In this document: positions 16,988 through 25,353 of the stretch, piece by piece
Position numbering within the stretch: the first letter of the stretch is position 1
Layout of the letters: each line of letters starts with the position of its first letter
The notes under the pieces: generated by a model
Seen by the model: only the letters and a program-made list of their open reading frames with translations
What the model was told of the DNA's origin: nothing
The model's database searches: none
Position numbers and translations under genes: made by a program
Assembly: GCF_003097655.1 (NCBI RefSeq)
Contig: NZ_QCZH01000007.1
Coordinates: forward strand, 108,970 to 172,969
DNA from: Flavobacterium laiguense
GTDB lineage: Bacteria; Bacteroidota; Bacteroidia; Flavobacteriales; Flavobacteriaceae
Reading direction: 5' to 3'
Length of the DNA stretch: 64,000 nt

Positions 16988-17560
16988 TTACTCAATTTTT
17001 ATATCATATTTATCCAAAAGACCAACGATTCCTTGACTAGAAAACTTGGCTTTTTTCATTGGGTTAAATTCGGGATCTATTTTATAATTGTAGGCTGTGG
17101 TAAAATCGGCTCCAGCTAAAATAGTATCGTTAAAAATGGTGTTATCCAAATTGCAGTTTTCAAAAATAGAATTGGTCAAATTGGTTCCAACAAAAGTAAC
17201 TTCTTTCATGGAACAGGAATTGAATTTGGTTTTGGGCATTTTTTTATTCGCAAAAGAACAATAATCCAAAACACTTTCTTGGAATTGGACATTGAACAAA
17301 AAATCTTCACAACTTTGAAATTGAATACCCAAAAGTTTACAGTTCTTAAAACTTACTGTTTTTAGACTTGTTCCGGCTAATAGGGTCATCGATAAATTGC
17401 AATCAATGAATTCACAATCCATAAACTTGTTGTAGGAAAAATCACTATTCGAAAAATCACAATTTTTAAAAACGCAATCTTCAAATTCGCGATTATTAAT
17501 CTTTTTATCGATATAGATGACTTTATCGAATGTTTTTTGAACGTGAATTAGGTTTTCCAT
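16988..17560 (-). CDS. Small pentapeptide-repeat protein (Qnr/MfpA-like size)
   Basis: A 190-residue protein made almost wholly of A(D/N)LXX-type pentapeptides with F, C and N at the core positions (FEDCVFKNCDFSNSDFSYN, then SIFENCNLDNTIF), predicting a right-handed quadrilateral beta-helix. The length matches MfpA (183), AlbG and Qnr (218), which mimic DNA and protect gyrase/topoisomerase IV from fluoroquinolones. Whether this one does so is unknown; many chromosomal pentapeptide proteins have no such role. Its ATG overlaps the upstream stop (TAATG) and it precedes the DinB-like gene by two bases. Confidence 0.9.
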   Translation of the reverse strand: MENLIHVQKTFDKVIYIDKKINNREFEDCVFKNCDFSNSDFSYNKFMDCEFIDCNLSMTLLAGTSLKTVSFKNCKLLGIQFQSCEDFLFNVQFQESVLDYCSFANKKMPKTKFNSCSMKEVTFVGTNLTNSIFENCNLDNTIFNDTILAGADFTTAYNYKIDPEFNPMKKAKFSSQGIVGLLDKYDIKIE

Positions 17561-17778
17561 TAGTCGTTAAATATGCCTTTCATTATTATTTTCAAACCCA
17601 AATACATCAAATACATGGAGGCTAGGCAAGCAATGATTCCGATAGCCAAAACCAAATAATGCCAGTCGTTTTTTTGATTCATAAAGGCATTATAAATCAC
17701 AGATGGACCTATAAACATAAGTGGTAATGCACCCGATAAATATTTGATTCCTTTTGCTAAGAGTTCTTTGTTTGCCAT
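17560..17778 (-). CDS. Two-helix membrane protein, DUF6095-like
   Basis: A 72-residue protein with two hydrophobic helices (about 12-30 and 38-65), beginning MANKELLAKGIKYLSGALPL. It resembles the short flavobacterial family DUF6095. The stop overlaps the ATG of the pentapeptide gene by one base, so the two are translationally coupled. No function is known. Confidence 0.7.
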   Translation of the reverse strand: MANKELLAKGIKYLSGALPLMFIGPSVIYNAFMNQKNDWHYLVLAIGIIACLASMYLMYLGLKIIMKGIFND

Positions 17779-17918
17779 TTTGTGTTATGTGTTATTGGTT
17801 TTTCGTTATCTGTTTTTAGTTTTTGAGTTATGCTAAAGATAAAGTGTGATTACTCTGTTCTCCTTAATTTTTGGGATTGTCATTCTTTTAAGAGACGTGG
17901 CGACATTTTACACGACGA

Positions 17919-17974
17919 CTGATAACAGAAAACTGATAACAGAAAACTGATAACAGAAAACTGATAACAGAAAA
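17919..17974. repeat. Four perfect copies of a 14-base tandem repeat
   Basis: CTGATAACAGAAAA is repeated exactly four times, directly after the murQ stop on the minus strand. It is not coding. The copies are identical, suggesting recent slippage expansion, so the number may differ between strains. Confidence 0.95.
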
Positions 17975-17979
17975 CTCTC

Positions 17980-18795
17980 TTACTTTCTATTATAAAAATC
18001 AACTGCTTTTCTCACGCTTCCGTGTGTTTTTAATAATTCGGAGCCTTCTTCGTAGGTTACAGGGATTTCTCCCATTATCATTTTTACGCCACGGTCAACC
18101 AGTTTGCTATTGCTCAATTGCATATCGACCATTTTGTTTCCTTTTACTTTTCCAAGCTGAATCATAGTGGCAGTGGTAATCATATTCAGAACCAATTTTT
18201 GCGCCGTTCCAGCTTTCATTCTCGAGCTGCCCGTTACAAATTCAGGTCCTACAATAACTTCAATAGGGAATTTTGCCGTTTGCGAAAGCGGACTTCCAGC
18301 ATTGCAGGAAATACTTCCGGTGCTAATATTTTGGGCGTTGCAGGCTTGTAAACCTCCAATAACATAAGGTGTTGTTCCAGAAGCGGCGATACCCACAACA
18401 ACATCATTCTCGTTTACATTAAACGCTTTTAAATCTTCCCAAGCTTGTGTGGCGTTGTCTTCGGCATTTTCTACGGCTTTACGAATGGCGGTATCTCCAC
18501 CGGCAATAATTCCAACGACCAAATCAAAAGGAACTCCAAAAGTAGGAGGACATTCTGAGGCATCCAAGATTCCCAAACGACCCGAAGTTCCTGCTCCTAT
18601 GTAAAATAAGCGTCCGCCTAATTTCATTTTGGTAACTATTTCGGTAACTAGTGTTTCTATTTGTGGCAAAGCTTTTTCAACTGCAAGAGGAACCGTTTGA
18701 TCTTCCTGATTGATGTTGGTAAGTAATTCTTGAACCGACATTTTTTCTAAATGTTCGTATTTGGAGGATTGTTCGGTGGTTTTTGTAAAAGTCAT
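17980..18795 (-). CDS. murQ: N-acetylmuramic acid 6-phosphate etherase
   Basis: A 271-residue SIS-domain enzyme that cleaves the lactyl ether of MurNAc-6-phosphate to give GlcNAc-6-phosphate and D-lactate during peptidoglycan recycling. The signature GAGTSGRLGILDASECPPTFG spans about residues 71-91, followed by GIIAGGDTAIRKAVENAED and VVGIAASGTTPYVIGGL. The family length is about 300; the C-terminus here is slightly short but keeps the conserved SVRKAVD end. No murK or anmK neighbours are present, so recycling genes are scattered. A TAACTTTG box lies 30 bases upstream. Confidence 0.95.
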   Translation of the reverse strand: MTFTKTTEQSSKYEHLEKMSVQELLTNINQEDQTVPLAVEKALPQIETLVTEIVTKMKLGGRLFYIGAGTSGRLGILDASECPPTFGVPFDLVVGIIAGGDTAIRKAVENAEDNATQAWEDLKAFNVNENDVVVGIAASGTTPYVIGGLQACNAQNISTGSISCNAGSPLSQTAKFPIEVIVGPEFVTGSSRMKAGTAQKLVLNMITTATMIQLGKVKGNKMVDMQLSNSKLVDRGVKMIMGEIPVTYEEGSELLKTHGSVRKAVDFYNRK

Positions 18796-18824
18796 TTTTT
18801 TGAAGTTTCTAAGTTTCTAAGATT

Positions 18825-18832
18825 CAAAGTTA
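18825..18832 (-). promoter_or_regulatory. Candidate -7 element of murQ
   Basis: The minus strand reads TAACTTTG, 30 bases before the murQ ATG. It sits within a tract of TAAGTTTC-like heptamers, so a chance match is possible. Confidence 0.3.
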
Positions 18833-18888
18833 CTAAGTTTTTGTGTGTGAGTCATAAAGCTTAGTGTAGTCGATTGGCACGCCCAAAT

Positions 18889-19557
18889 TTATATAAAATA
18901 CGCCAATACAATTCCAATAACAATCATAGAAACTTTGGCGATATTGAATTTGTGTCCTTCGCTACTTTCGAAAATAATAGTTGATGAAATATGGAATAAA
19001 ATCCCAATGACAACGGCCGTAATTTGGGTGTAATAGTCATTCAATTGTGGGATAAAATCAGATGCAATGGTACCCAGTGGTGTCATGATTGCAAAAGTGA
19101 TCATAAAGAAAAAAATCGCCTTTTTATCTAGGCTGGCATTAACGAAAAAGGTAGTCAATATGATGGCAATCGGCAAATGATGAATAGCGATTCCGACGGC
19201 TAGATCATGATGATGGTCTACAGGAAAACCTTCTAGAAAGGCATGTATACAAAGGCTGATAAACAACAACCATGGAATTTGATCCATTTTGGCGTGACCA
19301 TGAACGTGACCGTGCTCGGCACCTTTGGAAAAAAATTCTAATATGATTTGGAATAAAATTCCAAGCATAATAAAAAGCCCAATGTTACTGTTTTTACTTT
19401 CGTACACTTCGGGTAGTAGGTGCATCACGGTAAGTGATAACAAGAAAGAACCACTAAAAGCCAATAGTAATTTGAGATTGGTTTTGTTTTTGGGTTTTAA
19501 AAACAAAGCTATTATGTAACCTATTAGTACAGAAAGTAGGGGTAAAAGGTAATTCAT
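18889..19557 (-). CDS. ZIP family metal transporter
   Basis: A 222-residue membrane protein with about eight hydrophobic segments. A His-rich cytoplasmic loop (EHGHVHGHAK, about 93-102) and the metal-site helices with HAFLEGFPVDHHHDLAVG and AIHHLPIAI are the ZIP (Zrt/Irt-like) hallmarks. It would carry zinc or another divalent cation inward. The ATG overlaps the methyltransferase stop by one base, so the two genes form an operon, though no functional link is apparent. Confidence 0.92.
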   Translation of the reverse strand: MNYLLPLLSVLIGYIIALFLKPKNKTNLKLLLAFSGSFLLSLTVMHLLPEVYESKNSNIGLFIMLGILFQIILEFFSKGAEHGHVHGHAKMDQIPWLLFISLCIHAFLEGFPVDHHHDLAVGIAIHHLPIAIILTTFFVNASLDKKAIFFFMITFAIMTPLGTIASDFIPQLNDYYTQITAVVIGILFHISSTIIFESSEGHKFNIAKVSMIVIGIVLAYFI

Positions 19558-20333
19558 TATTTAAAAATCATGATTAATCGTTCGCTTTCGGTTTTGTGGA
19601 ACTTTTTTAGTTTGTAATCACCAAAAATATCCAACAAAAAGATTCCTGCTTCTTCCATCATTTCTTCAAAGTCTTTCAGGGTTAGGGCTTTTACTTTTTC
19701 GGTGAAATGGAATTTTTGACCTTGGTCTTCAAAATCGATTTCTTTGTAAATATGTCCGTCTTTTAGGTATCGCTTGATATGAAAATCGATTTCATCAACA
19801 GTTTTTACTTCTTCGGGAACCAAAGTGTTGAGGACGTTTGTGACATTCATAAAATCGATCACGGCAAAACCATATTCGGTTAAGCTTTCTTTGATGGCTT
19901 TTAGGGTAGTGAGATTGTCCTCATCGTTTTCGAAATAACCAAAACTGGTAAACAAATTAAAAATAGCATCAAATTTATCTTCGAAAGTTTCACGCATGTC
20001 GTGTACTTGAAAATGCAAGGTTTCGTTGCTGTTTTTTTGTGCTTCGAGAATACTATTTTCTGATAAATCGGCACCAACAACGTTGAATCCTAATTGGTTT
20101 AAGTAGATAGCATGACGACCTTTGCCACAAGCCAGATCAAGCACTTTGGCTTTTTCGGGAAGATTGAGGTAGTGCGTCAGATTATCCATAAACAATTGCG
20201 CTTCTCTATAGTTTCTTTCTTTGTAAAGAATGTGGTAATACGGGCTGTTGAACCAAGAAGCAAACCAATTTTTTGGATTTGAATTTGGGATCTGTCCCGA
20301 AGCTTCGGGATTGTTATTTGTAGAATCGGACAT
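19557..20333 (-). CDS. Class I SAM-dependent methyltransferase
   Basis: A 258-residue Rossmann-fold methyltransferase. Motif I is VLDLACGKGRHAIYLNQLG, motif II VVGADLS and motif IV FDAIFNLFTSFGYF, as in small-molecule or tellurite-type methyltransferases. The substrate is unknown. The first 30 residues are low-complexity (SDSTNNNPEASGQIPNSN), and a perfect 16-base palindrome, TCCCGAAGCTTCGGGA, is translated there. A later start is not available since the next Met is at about residue 48. Confidence 0.87.
   Translation of the reverse strand: MSDSTNNNPEASGQIPNSNPKNWFASWFNSPYYHILYKERNYREAQLFMDNLTHYLNLPEKAKVLDLACGKGRHAIYLNQLGFNVVGADLSENSILEAQKNSNETLHFQVHDMRETFEDKFDAIFNLFTSFGYFENDEDNLTTLKAIKESLTEYGFAVIDFMNVTNVLNTLVPEEVKTVDEIDFHIKRYLKDGHIYKEIDFEDQGQKFHFTEKVKALTLKDFEEMMEEAGIFLLDIFGDYKLKKFHKTESERLIMIFK
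20295..20310. repeat. 16-base perfect palindrome TCCCGAAGCTTCGGGA (coding)
   Basis: The palindrome lies inside the N-terminal codons of the methyltransferase gene. Related TCCCGA...TCGGGA palindromes occur at 46319-46334 and 63796-63813. Two of the three are followed by ACAG when read in one orientation. Confidence 0.8.
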
Positions 20334-20362
20334 TTATTCTTTTTCAATTAATTTAAGTCCCG

Positions 20363-20370
20363 CAAATTTA
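20363..20370 (-). promoter_or_regulatory. Candidate -7 element of the methyltransferase/ZIP operon
   Basis: The minus strand reads TAAATTTG, 30 bases before the methyltransferase ATG. The -33 position is not convincing. Confidence 0.35.
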
Positions 20371-20463
20371 GTGTATTTTTGCAGAAAATTATGCAGTTTG
20401 AACCATTTGCTTTTTTAATAAGTGGCTTTGGTTATTTTTTGTGATTGCACTAAAGATCTTTGT

Positions 20464-20590
20464 TTTACGCTCGCGTGAGGGATAGAAGCTAGCTGCCTTG
20501 TAGCGTGGATAGCCCGACCCCGTTGAGTAAAGTGGGCGAATAAGCGGTAACTAGAGTTGCCCACTTTGCTCAACGGGGGCACGCCCAAAT
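20464..20590 (+). repeat. GC-rich interspersed element, copy C, with long hairpin
   Basis: The element includes TTGTAGCGTGGATAGCCCGAC and then 20-base arms at 20518-20537 and 20559-20578 that pair along their whole length with one G.T pair, around a 21-base loop. Its style (TTGTAG.GG.. end block, GC-rich) matches copies A and B loosely. As with those, it lies upstream of a gene in the same orientation. The 353-base gap between the divergent methyltransferase genes holds this and little else. Confidence 0.6.
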
Positions 20591-20686
20591 GGTTTTGAAA
20601 GCAAGAAGTAGTGTTGATAGCAGAGAGGAACTGCCCTGATCCTGAAGTTTTGGGACAGGTTGAATTTAAATTTTGGAATACAAAAG

Positions 20687-21880
20687 ATGGAGAATTTTAA
20701 GATGATTGCCAAAACCTTTTTTGGTTTTGAAGAAATACTGGCGAAAGAGCTAACGATGCTGGGCGCACAGGATGTGGAGCAAGGGGTGAGAATGGTGAGT
20801 TTTAAGGGTGACAAAGGTTTTATGTACAAAGCGAATTTGTCTTTGCGTACGGCTTTGAAGATTTTGAAACCAATTTACTTTTTTAAAGCGAGAGACGAAC
20901 AAGCGTTATATAAAGGAATAAGAGGGACGAATTGGTCTAAATATATCAATGCCAATCAGACTTTTGTGATTGATGCAACGGTGCATTCGGAGTATTTTAA
21001 CCACTCAGAATTTGTGTCTCAAAAATGTAAAGATGCGATTGTGGATCAGTTTCGTGAAAGAACGGGACAACGCCCAAGTATAGATAAGGCTTTTCCGGAT
21101 TTGAGAATTAATATTCACATTGATAAAGATCAAGTATCGGTAGCATTAGACACTTCTGGAAATTCATTACACCAACGTGGGTACAGAACAGCCACCAATA
21201 TTGCTCCAATAAACGAGGTTTTGGCAGCGGGTATTTTGTTGCTTTCGGGTTGGGATGGTCAGACTGATTTCTTGGATCCGATGTGTGGTTCTGGAACTTT
21301 CTTGGCAGAAGCTGCGATGATTGCATGTAATATTCCAGCGAACATTAATCGTAAGGAATTTGCTTTTGAAAAATGGAACGATTGGGATAATGATTTGTTT
21401 GATAGTATTCAAGATAGTTTGTTGAAACGTGTTCGCGAATTTCATTACACCATAAAAGGGTACGATAAAGCACCGTCTGCAGTTCAAAAAGCGAAGGACA
21501 ATGTGAAGAATGCCAATCTGGATGAATATATTAAGATTGAGGAGCAGAACTTTTTTGATACGGAGAAAACGTCTGAAGGGAAATTGCATATTGTTTTCAA
21601 TCCACCTTATGATGAGCGTTTGGATATTCATATGGAAGAATTCTATAAAAACATTGGTGATACTTTGAAGAAAAATTATCCAGGAACGAATGCTTGGTTT
21701 ATTACTGCAAACCTTGAGGCATTGAAATATGTAGGATTGAAACCTTCTCGAAAAATAAAACTTTTTAATGCGAGTCTTGAAGCCCGTTTGGTAAAATACG
21801 AGATGTATGAAGGTAGTAAGAGAACTAAGTTTCAGGTTACTGAGGATAAGGTTGAAGATTCAAAAGATAGTGTTGAGTAA
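20687..21880 (+). CDS. THUMP-domain class I RNA methyltransferase (RlmL N-terminal-like)
   Basis: A 397-residue protein. The N-terminal ferredoxin-like plus THUMP region (about 1-160) begins MENFKMIAKTFFGFEEILA and includes FVIDATVHSEYFNHSEFVSQ. The Rossmann domain has motif I DPMCGSGTFLAEAAMIA and the N2-guanine/adenine-type catalytic motif NPPY (in IVFNPPYDERL). It resembles RlmL/YcbY N-terminal half and YpsC, which make m2G in 23S rRNA. An upstream in-frame TTG at 20660 is possible but falls in repeat-like DNA, so I use the ATG at 20687. A small membrane-protein gene follows after 33 bases. Confidence 0.9.
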   Translation: MENFKMIAKTFFGFEEILAKELTMLGAQDVEQGVRMVSFKGDKGFMYKANLSLRTALKILKPIYFFKARDEQALYKGIRGTNWSKYINANQTFVIDATVHSEYFNHSEFVSQKCKDAIVDQFRERTGQRPSIDKAFPDLRINIHIDKDQVSVALDTSGNSLHQRGYRTATNIAPINEVLAAGILLLSGWDGQTDFLDPMCGSGTFLAEAAMIACNIPANINRKEFAFEKWNDWDNDLFDSIQDSLLKRVREFHYTIKGYDKAPSAVQKAKDNVKNANLDEYIKIEEQNFFDTEKTSEGKLHIVFNPPYDERLDIHMEEFYKNIGDTLKKNYPGTNAWFITANLEALKYVGLKPSRKIKLFNASLEARLVKYEMYEGSKRTKFQVTEDKVEDSKDSVE

Positions 21881-21913
21881 ATCAAAGTACGTTTATTAAA
21901 AATTACATATAAA

Positions 21914-22150
21914 ATGACAAAATTACAAGTAAGAGCATTTCTATACAATCTAGGTTGTTTTGCGATATTGTTTATCTCATTTCGTTATTTGGTAGAACAC
22001 TATACCAATTTGACTGGTTTTTGGATTCCGATGACTGCTTTTGTGGCTGGGACTCTTTTGTCTCCGAAATTTCAAGTAGCAAAGACCAAAGACGGTGAAA
22101 AATTATTCATGTCTTGGTTATTTCTAAAAGGAATTAAGGAAATAGGATAA
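21914..22150 (+). CDS. Small membrane protein of unknown function
   Basis: A 78-residue protein with two hydrophobic segments (about 8-24 and 36-50). The middle, NLTGFWIPMTAFVAGTLLSPKFQ, suggests a short re-entrant or second helix. It follows the RNA methyltransferase and shares its terminator. I do not recognise the family. Confidence 0.72.
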   Translation: MTKLQVRAFLYNLGCFAILFISFRYLVEHYTNLTGFWIPMTAFVAGTLLSPKFQVAKTKDGEKLFMSWLFLKGIKEIG

Positions 22151-22171
22151 ATTAAATACACCGAAAAGTTA

Positions 22172-22217
22172 AAGGCGTACAATTGAATCTAAAAATTCAA
22201 TTGTACGCCTTTTTTTT
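22172..22217 (+). terminator. Strong terminator (16-bp stem)
   Basis: A perfect 16-bp stem (arms 22172-22187 and 22195-22210) with a 7-base loop is followed by eight or more T's. It separates convergent transcription from the DUF6048 gene. Confidence 0.9.
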
Positions 22218-22234
22218 ATTGAAATAGTTACTAT

Positions 22235-23062
22235 TTATTTTTTAGGAGCTACTTTTTTTGGGATAACTTTCTTTTTGTAAATAGGGACAAAATAGGAAAC
22301 GGTATAATTAAATCCCGCTCCAAAATTCCCATCGTAGGTTCTGTTAAAACCTGGGATATAAAGGTTTTCAAAACCAGTAGGTTCCACATTGGTCACTAAT
22401 ATTTTTAATTGCAAACTGATGCCAACATAGACATTGTTGAATACTTTTACGTTTACTCCTGCAGCTACTTCAGCCCAACTAGCGGTTAATCCATTGTGGA
22501 TTTCTCCTGAAGCAACAGTAGGTGCTTGTCCAAAATAAGGATTAGGATTGTAGATGTCATAACTGTTTAATTGCTCACTAAAAGTGCTAAAACCATAACG
22601 CATACCTACTGTGATTAGGTTTTCCATATCCAGCCAATTGGTGTAGGCATTGTAATCAAAACCTACTTTGGCATAAGAACCTTTAGTCGTAGTGTTTAAT
22701 TGCGAATCATCGATTGTGATGTTTTCATTACCAATTTCTCCAAACAAATAGTGTTTTTTTGTCAATCTATAATCGCCTACAAAAGCAATTCCTTTGTAAT
22801 CAGAGTCATAGATGGAACGAGTAGCTTTGTACGCATCTACCCCAACAATCAATCCGTAGCGATCAGTTTTTGGTTTTATGGTGTCAGTTTTTACAGCTTC
22901 GAGTTTTTTTTCTGTATTCTTTTTTATTGGAGTGACAGTTTTGGTTTCGGTTATCGTTACATCTTGCTGGACACTTGTCGTAGTGGTCTTTTCTTGTGCT
23001 TGCACAAAAAACAAAGACAACAAAAAGAAAAAACTAAAAGAATATTTTAATGATTGTCTCAT
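22235..23062 (-). CDS. DUF6048-like outer-membrane beta-barrel protein
   Basis: A 275-residue protein: signal peptide to about residue 22 (FVQAQ), a Thr/Lys-rich linker (23-65), then alternating aromatic strands (VGFDYNAYTNWLDMENLITVG, YVGISLQLKIL) ending in a Lys/Pro tail. The pattern predicts a small outer-membrane barrel. The combination next to DUF6452 and rlmD is the arrangement I recall for flavobacterial DUF6048. Its start overlaps the upstream DUF6452 gene by 29 bases. The function is unknown. Confidence 0.82.
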   Translation of the reverse strand: MRQSLKYSFSFFFLLSLFFVQAQEKTTTTSVQQDVTITETKTVTPIKKNTEKKLEAVKTDTIKPKTDRYGLIVGVDAYKATRSIYDSDYKGIAFVGDYRLTKKHYLFGEIGNENITIDDSQLNTTTKGSYAKVGFDYNAYTNWLDMENLITVGMRYGFSTFSEQLNSYDIYNPNPYFGQAPTVASGEIHNGLTASWAEVAAGVNVKVFNNVYVGISLQLKILVTNVEPTGFENLYIPGFNRTYDGNFGAGFNYTVSYFVPIYKKKVIPKKVAPKK

Positions 23063-23573
23063 TTTCGGATGTTATGTTATTTTTTTCCACTATCACATAT
23101 TTCACCCACTTTTGATCGGCAGGCGTAGAATCGGTATGTATAAAAGGATTGCTTTGATCTAAATTGAAAACGGTTTTGAAACCACAAGCTCTAGAAACAT
23201 AAATATTTTCACGAGTATATTTAAATTCAAAATTATCTTCGTTTACGAGTAGGGGATTTTTGTTACCGTAATTTAAAATGAACTTATATTTCACGACATC
23301 AGCATCTGTTTTTAATGGAAGTAATATACTGTTGCCATTAGCCAGATATTTAGCATCACCAATTGCTGTTGGACTCAAAACAACCCCATTCGTCATTCCT
23401 TCTCCAATTACTTTAAGATTATCCACGTTTTTCTGTTCCGATGGAATATTAAAGTTGTAAAATTTAATAAGCATCCTAGGTGTGGTGGGTGTAGCTGGAT
23501 CACAAATATCATCGGGTTCACAACTGGAAGAAGCGAACCCGAGAATCAATAAAAATGCAATTATTTTTTTCAT
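23034..23573 (-). CDS. DUF6452-like secreted lipoprotein
   Basis: A 179-residue protein with the lipoprotein signal MKKIIAFLLILGFASSSC (Cys18), then EPDDICDPATPTTPRMLIKFYN, typical of DUF6452. The mature protein looks like an all-beta domain. It overlaps the 5' end of the DUF6048 gene and probably works with that barrel at the cell envelope. The gene lies 42 bases after rlmD, so the three may form one transcription unit. Confidence 0.8.
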   Translation of the reverse strand: MKKIIAFLLILGFASSSCEPDDICDPATPTTPRMLIKFYNFNIPSEQKNVDNLKVIGEGMTNGVVLSPTAIGDAKYLANGNSILLPLKTDADVVKYKFILNYGNKNPLLVNEDNFEFKYTRENIYVSRACGFKTVFNLDQSNPFIHTDSTPADQKWVKYVIVEKNNITSENETIIKIFF

Positions 23574-23615
23574 ATAGTCTAAAGTATTCCCCCTTCAGGG
23601 GGCAGGGGGTGTGGC

Positions 23616-25028
23616 TTATCTTCTCTCCAAAAGGACTACATTTTCAACATGATGCGTTTGCGGAAACATATCCACCGGTCGCACTCGGGTTACTTTGTAT
23701 TTTTCATCCATTAATGCCAAATCACGAGCTTGTGTAGCCGAGTTACAACTCACATAAACCACTTTTTCAGGAGCAATTTTCAGGATTTGTTCAATTACGT
23801 CTTTGTGCATACCATCTCTTGGTGGATCAGTGATAATCACATCAGGGTGACCGTGTTGTGCGATGAAGCTATCGTTAAAAACCACTTTCATGTCTCCTAC
23901 AAAGAACTCACAATTGGTAATTTCATTGCGCTCTGCGTTTAATTTAGCATCTTTAATTGCTTCAGGAACGCTTTCTACACCAATTACTTTTTTAGCTTTT
24001 TTAGATACAAATTGTGCAATTGTTCCAGTTCCGGTATACAAATCATAAACGATTTCGTTTCCGGTAAGTCCTGCAAAATCTCTGGTTATTTTGTATAATT
24101 CGTAAGCCTGATCAGAGTTGGTTTGGTAAAAAGATTTAGCATTAATACTAAATTTCAACCCTTCCATTTCTTCTAAGATGTAATCTCTTCCTTTGTATAA
24201 TTTGATGTCAGTGTCGTATAAAGTGTCGTTTGCTTTATTGTTGACCACATATTGCAATGATGTAATTTGAGGGAATTTCTTGTATAGGTGATTTAAAATC
24301 AATTCTCTGTTGGCTTTGTCGTTTTCAAAAAACTGAATCAAAACCATGATCTCTCCAGTAGAAGCCGTTCTCAACATCAAAGTTCTTAGTAAACCTTCAT
24401 GCGCTCTAGGATTAAAGAAAGTCAATCCATGCTCATTTGCAAAAGCACGAACCTCATTACGAATTGCATTCGATGGATCTTCCTGCAAATGACATTTGTT
24501 GATGTCTAGGATTTTGTCCCACATTTTTGGAATATGAAAACCAAGCGCATTTCTATTGCCTAAATCTTCTTCGCTTCCAATTTCCTCTTCGGTCAACCAA
24601 CGGCTGTTCGAAAACGAAAATTCCATTTTATTTCTATAAAAAAACTGTTTTTCAGAACCTAAAATCGGTTCAAATTCAGGAAGTTCAACTTTTCCAATGC
24701 GTTGCAAATGGTTTTTTACCTCATTTTGTTTGTAGTACAGCTGTTGGCTGTATTTCATATTTTGCCATTTGCACCCACCACAAACACCAAAGTGCTCGCA
24801 AATAGGTTCTGTACGATGCTCTGAGTATTCATGGAAATGAACCGCTTTCCCTTCATAATAAGCCTTACGCTTCTTGAAAGTTTGCACATCTACTACATCC
24901 CCAGGAACTACATTTGGGATAAAAACTACTTTACCATCCGGAGCTTTTGCCACCGAAACGCCTTTTGCACCAGCATCAAGGACTTTTATTTGATGAAAGA
25001 CAACTTTGTCTGTATTTTTCTTAGCCAT
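23616..25028 (-). CDS. rlmD: 23S rRNA (uracil-5-)-methyltransferase RlmD
   Basis: A 470-residue enzyme that makes m5U in 23S rRNA. It has an N-terminal TRAM domain (about 8-65), the iron-sulfur cysteines in CEHFGVCGGCKWQ (about 77-89), motif I VYDLYTGTGTIAQF, and motif IV DPPRDGMH. The catalytic cysteine is in VYVSCNSATQARDL. All elements of the RlmD/RumA class are present, and the length is usual. The ATG at 25028 is followed directly by the conserved MAKKNTDKVV, and a candidate TATTTTTG box lies 5 bases before it, which would leave almost no leader. Confidence 0.94.
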   Translation of the reverse strand: MAKKNTDKVVFHQIKVLDAGAKGVSVAKAPDGKVVFIPNVVPGDVVDVQTFKKRKAYYEGKAVHFHEYSEHRTEPICEHFGVCGGCKWQNMKYSQQLYYKQNEVKNHLQRIGKVELPEFEPILGSEKQFFYRNKMEFSFSNSRWLTEEEIGSEEDLGNRNALGFHIPKMWDKILDINKCHLQEDPSNAIRNEVRAFANEHGLTFFNPRAHEGLLRTLMLRTASTGEIMVLIQFFENDKANRELILNHLYKKFPQITSLQYVVNNKANDTLYDTDIKLYKGRDYILEEMEGLKFSINAKSFYQTNSDQAYELYKITRDFAGLTGNEIVYDLYTGTGTIAQFVSKKAKKVIGVESVPEAIKDAKLNAERNEITNCEFFVGDMKVVFNDSFIAQHGHPDVIITDPPRDGMHKDVIEQILKIAPEKVVYVSCNSATQARDLALMDEKYKVTRVRPVDMFPQTHHVENVVLLERR

Positions 25029-25106
25029 AGCGCAAAAATAAGGCTTTGGATTTATTTATGGATTTTAATTGTGATTTTTTTTAAAACCGAAGTGATTTTT
25101 ATTTGT

Positions 25107-25252
25107 GCCTAATCCCGATTTCCACTACAAATCCTCATTCTTGAAGCGATAATACTAAGCCCGGTAAGGAGTTTCCGTTGGTCGCTCTTTCCAGGCAAGT
25201 GTTATAATGCTTCCAGAACTCCGGGTTTTTCGCTGCACTCGGGGGCAGGGGA
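25107..25252 (-). repeat. GC-rich interspersed element, copy B
   Basis: On minus the element runs from CTGCCCCCGAGTGCAGCG through AGAGCGACCAACGGAAACTC to GGATTTGTAGTGGAAATCGG and GGATTAGGC. It aligns block by block with copy A at 16215-16362. It lies 79 bases upstream of rlmD in the same orientation. 25256-25353 shows nothing further. Confidence 0.65.
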
Positions 25253-25353
25253 GTTGTTGGTTAGAATTGGGTTTAGGGGGAGATTTTGATGCAATTCTAA
25301 TTCTTTGCGTCTTTGAGAGAACTTGAAGTGCCAATTTTTATCGTAAAAAAATC

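Noticed and set aside
20660..20686. TTG start for the THUMP methyltransferase
   Set aside because: The extra nine codons lie in repeat-like DNA, and conservation starts at the ATG at 20687.
22878..23162. 94-residue plus-strand frame across the DUF6048/DUF6452 overlap
   Set aside because: It is the antisense shadow of two well-supported minus-strand genes.
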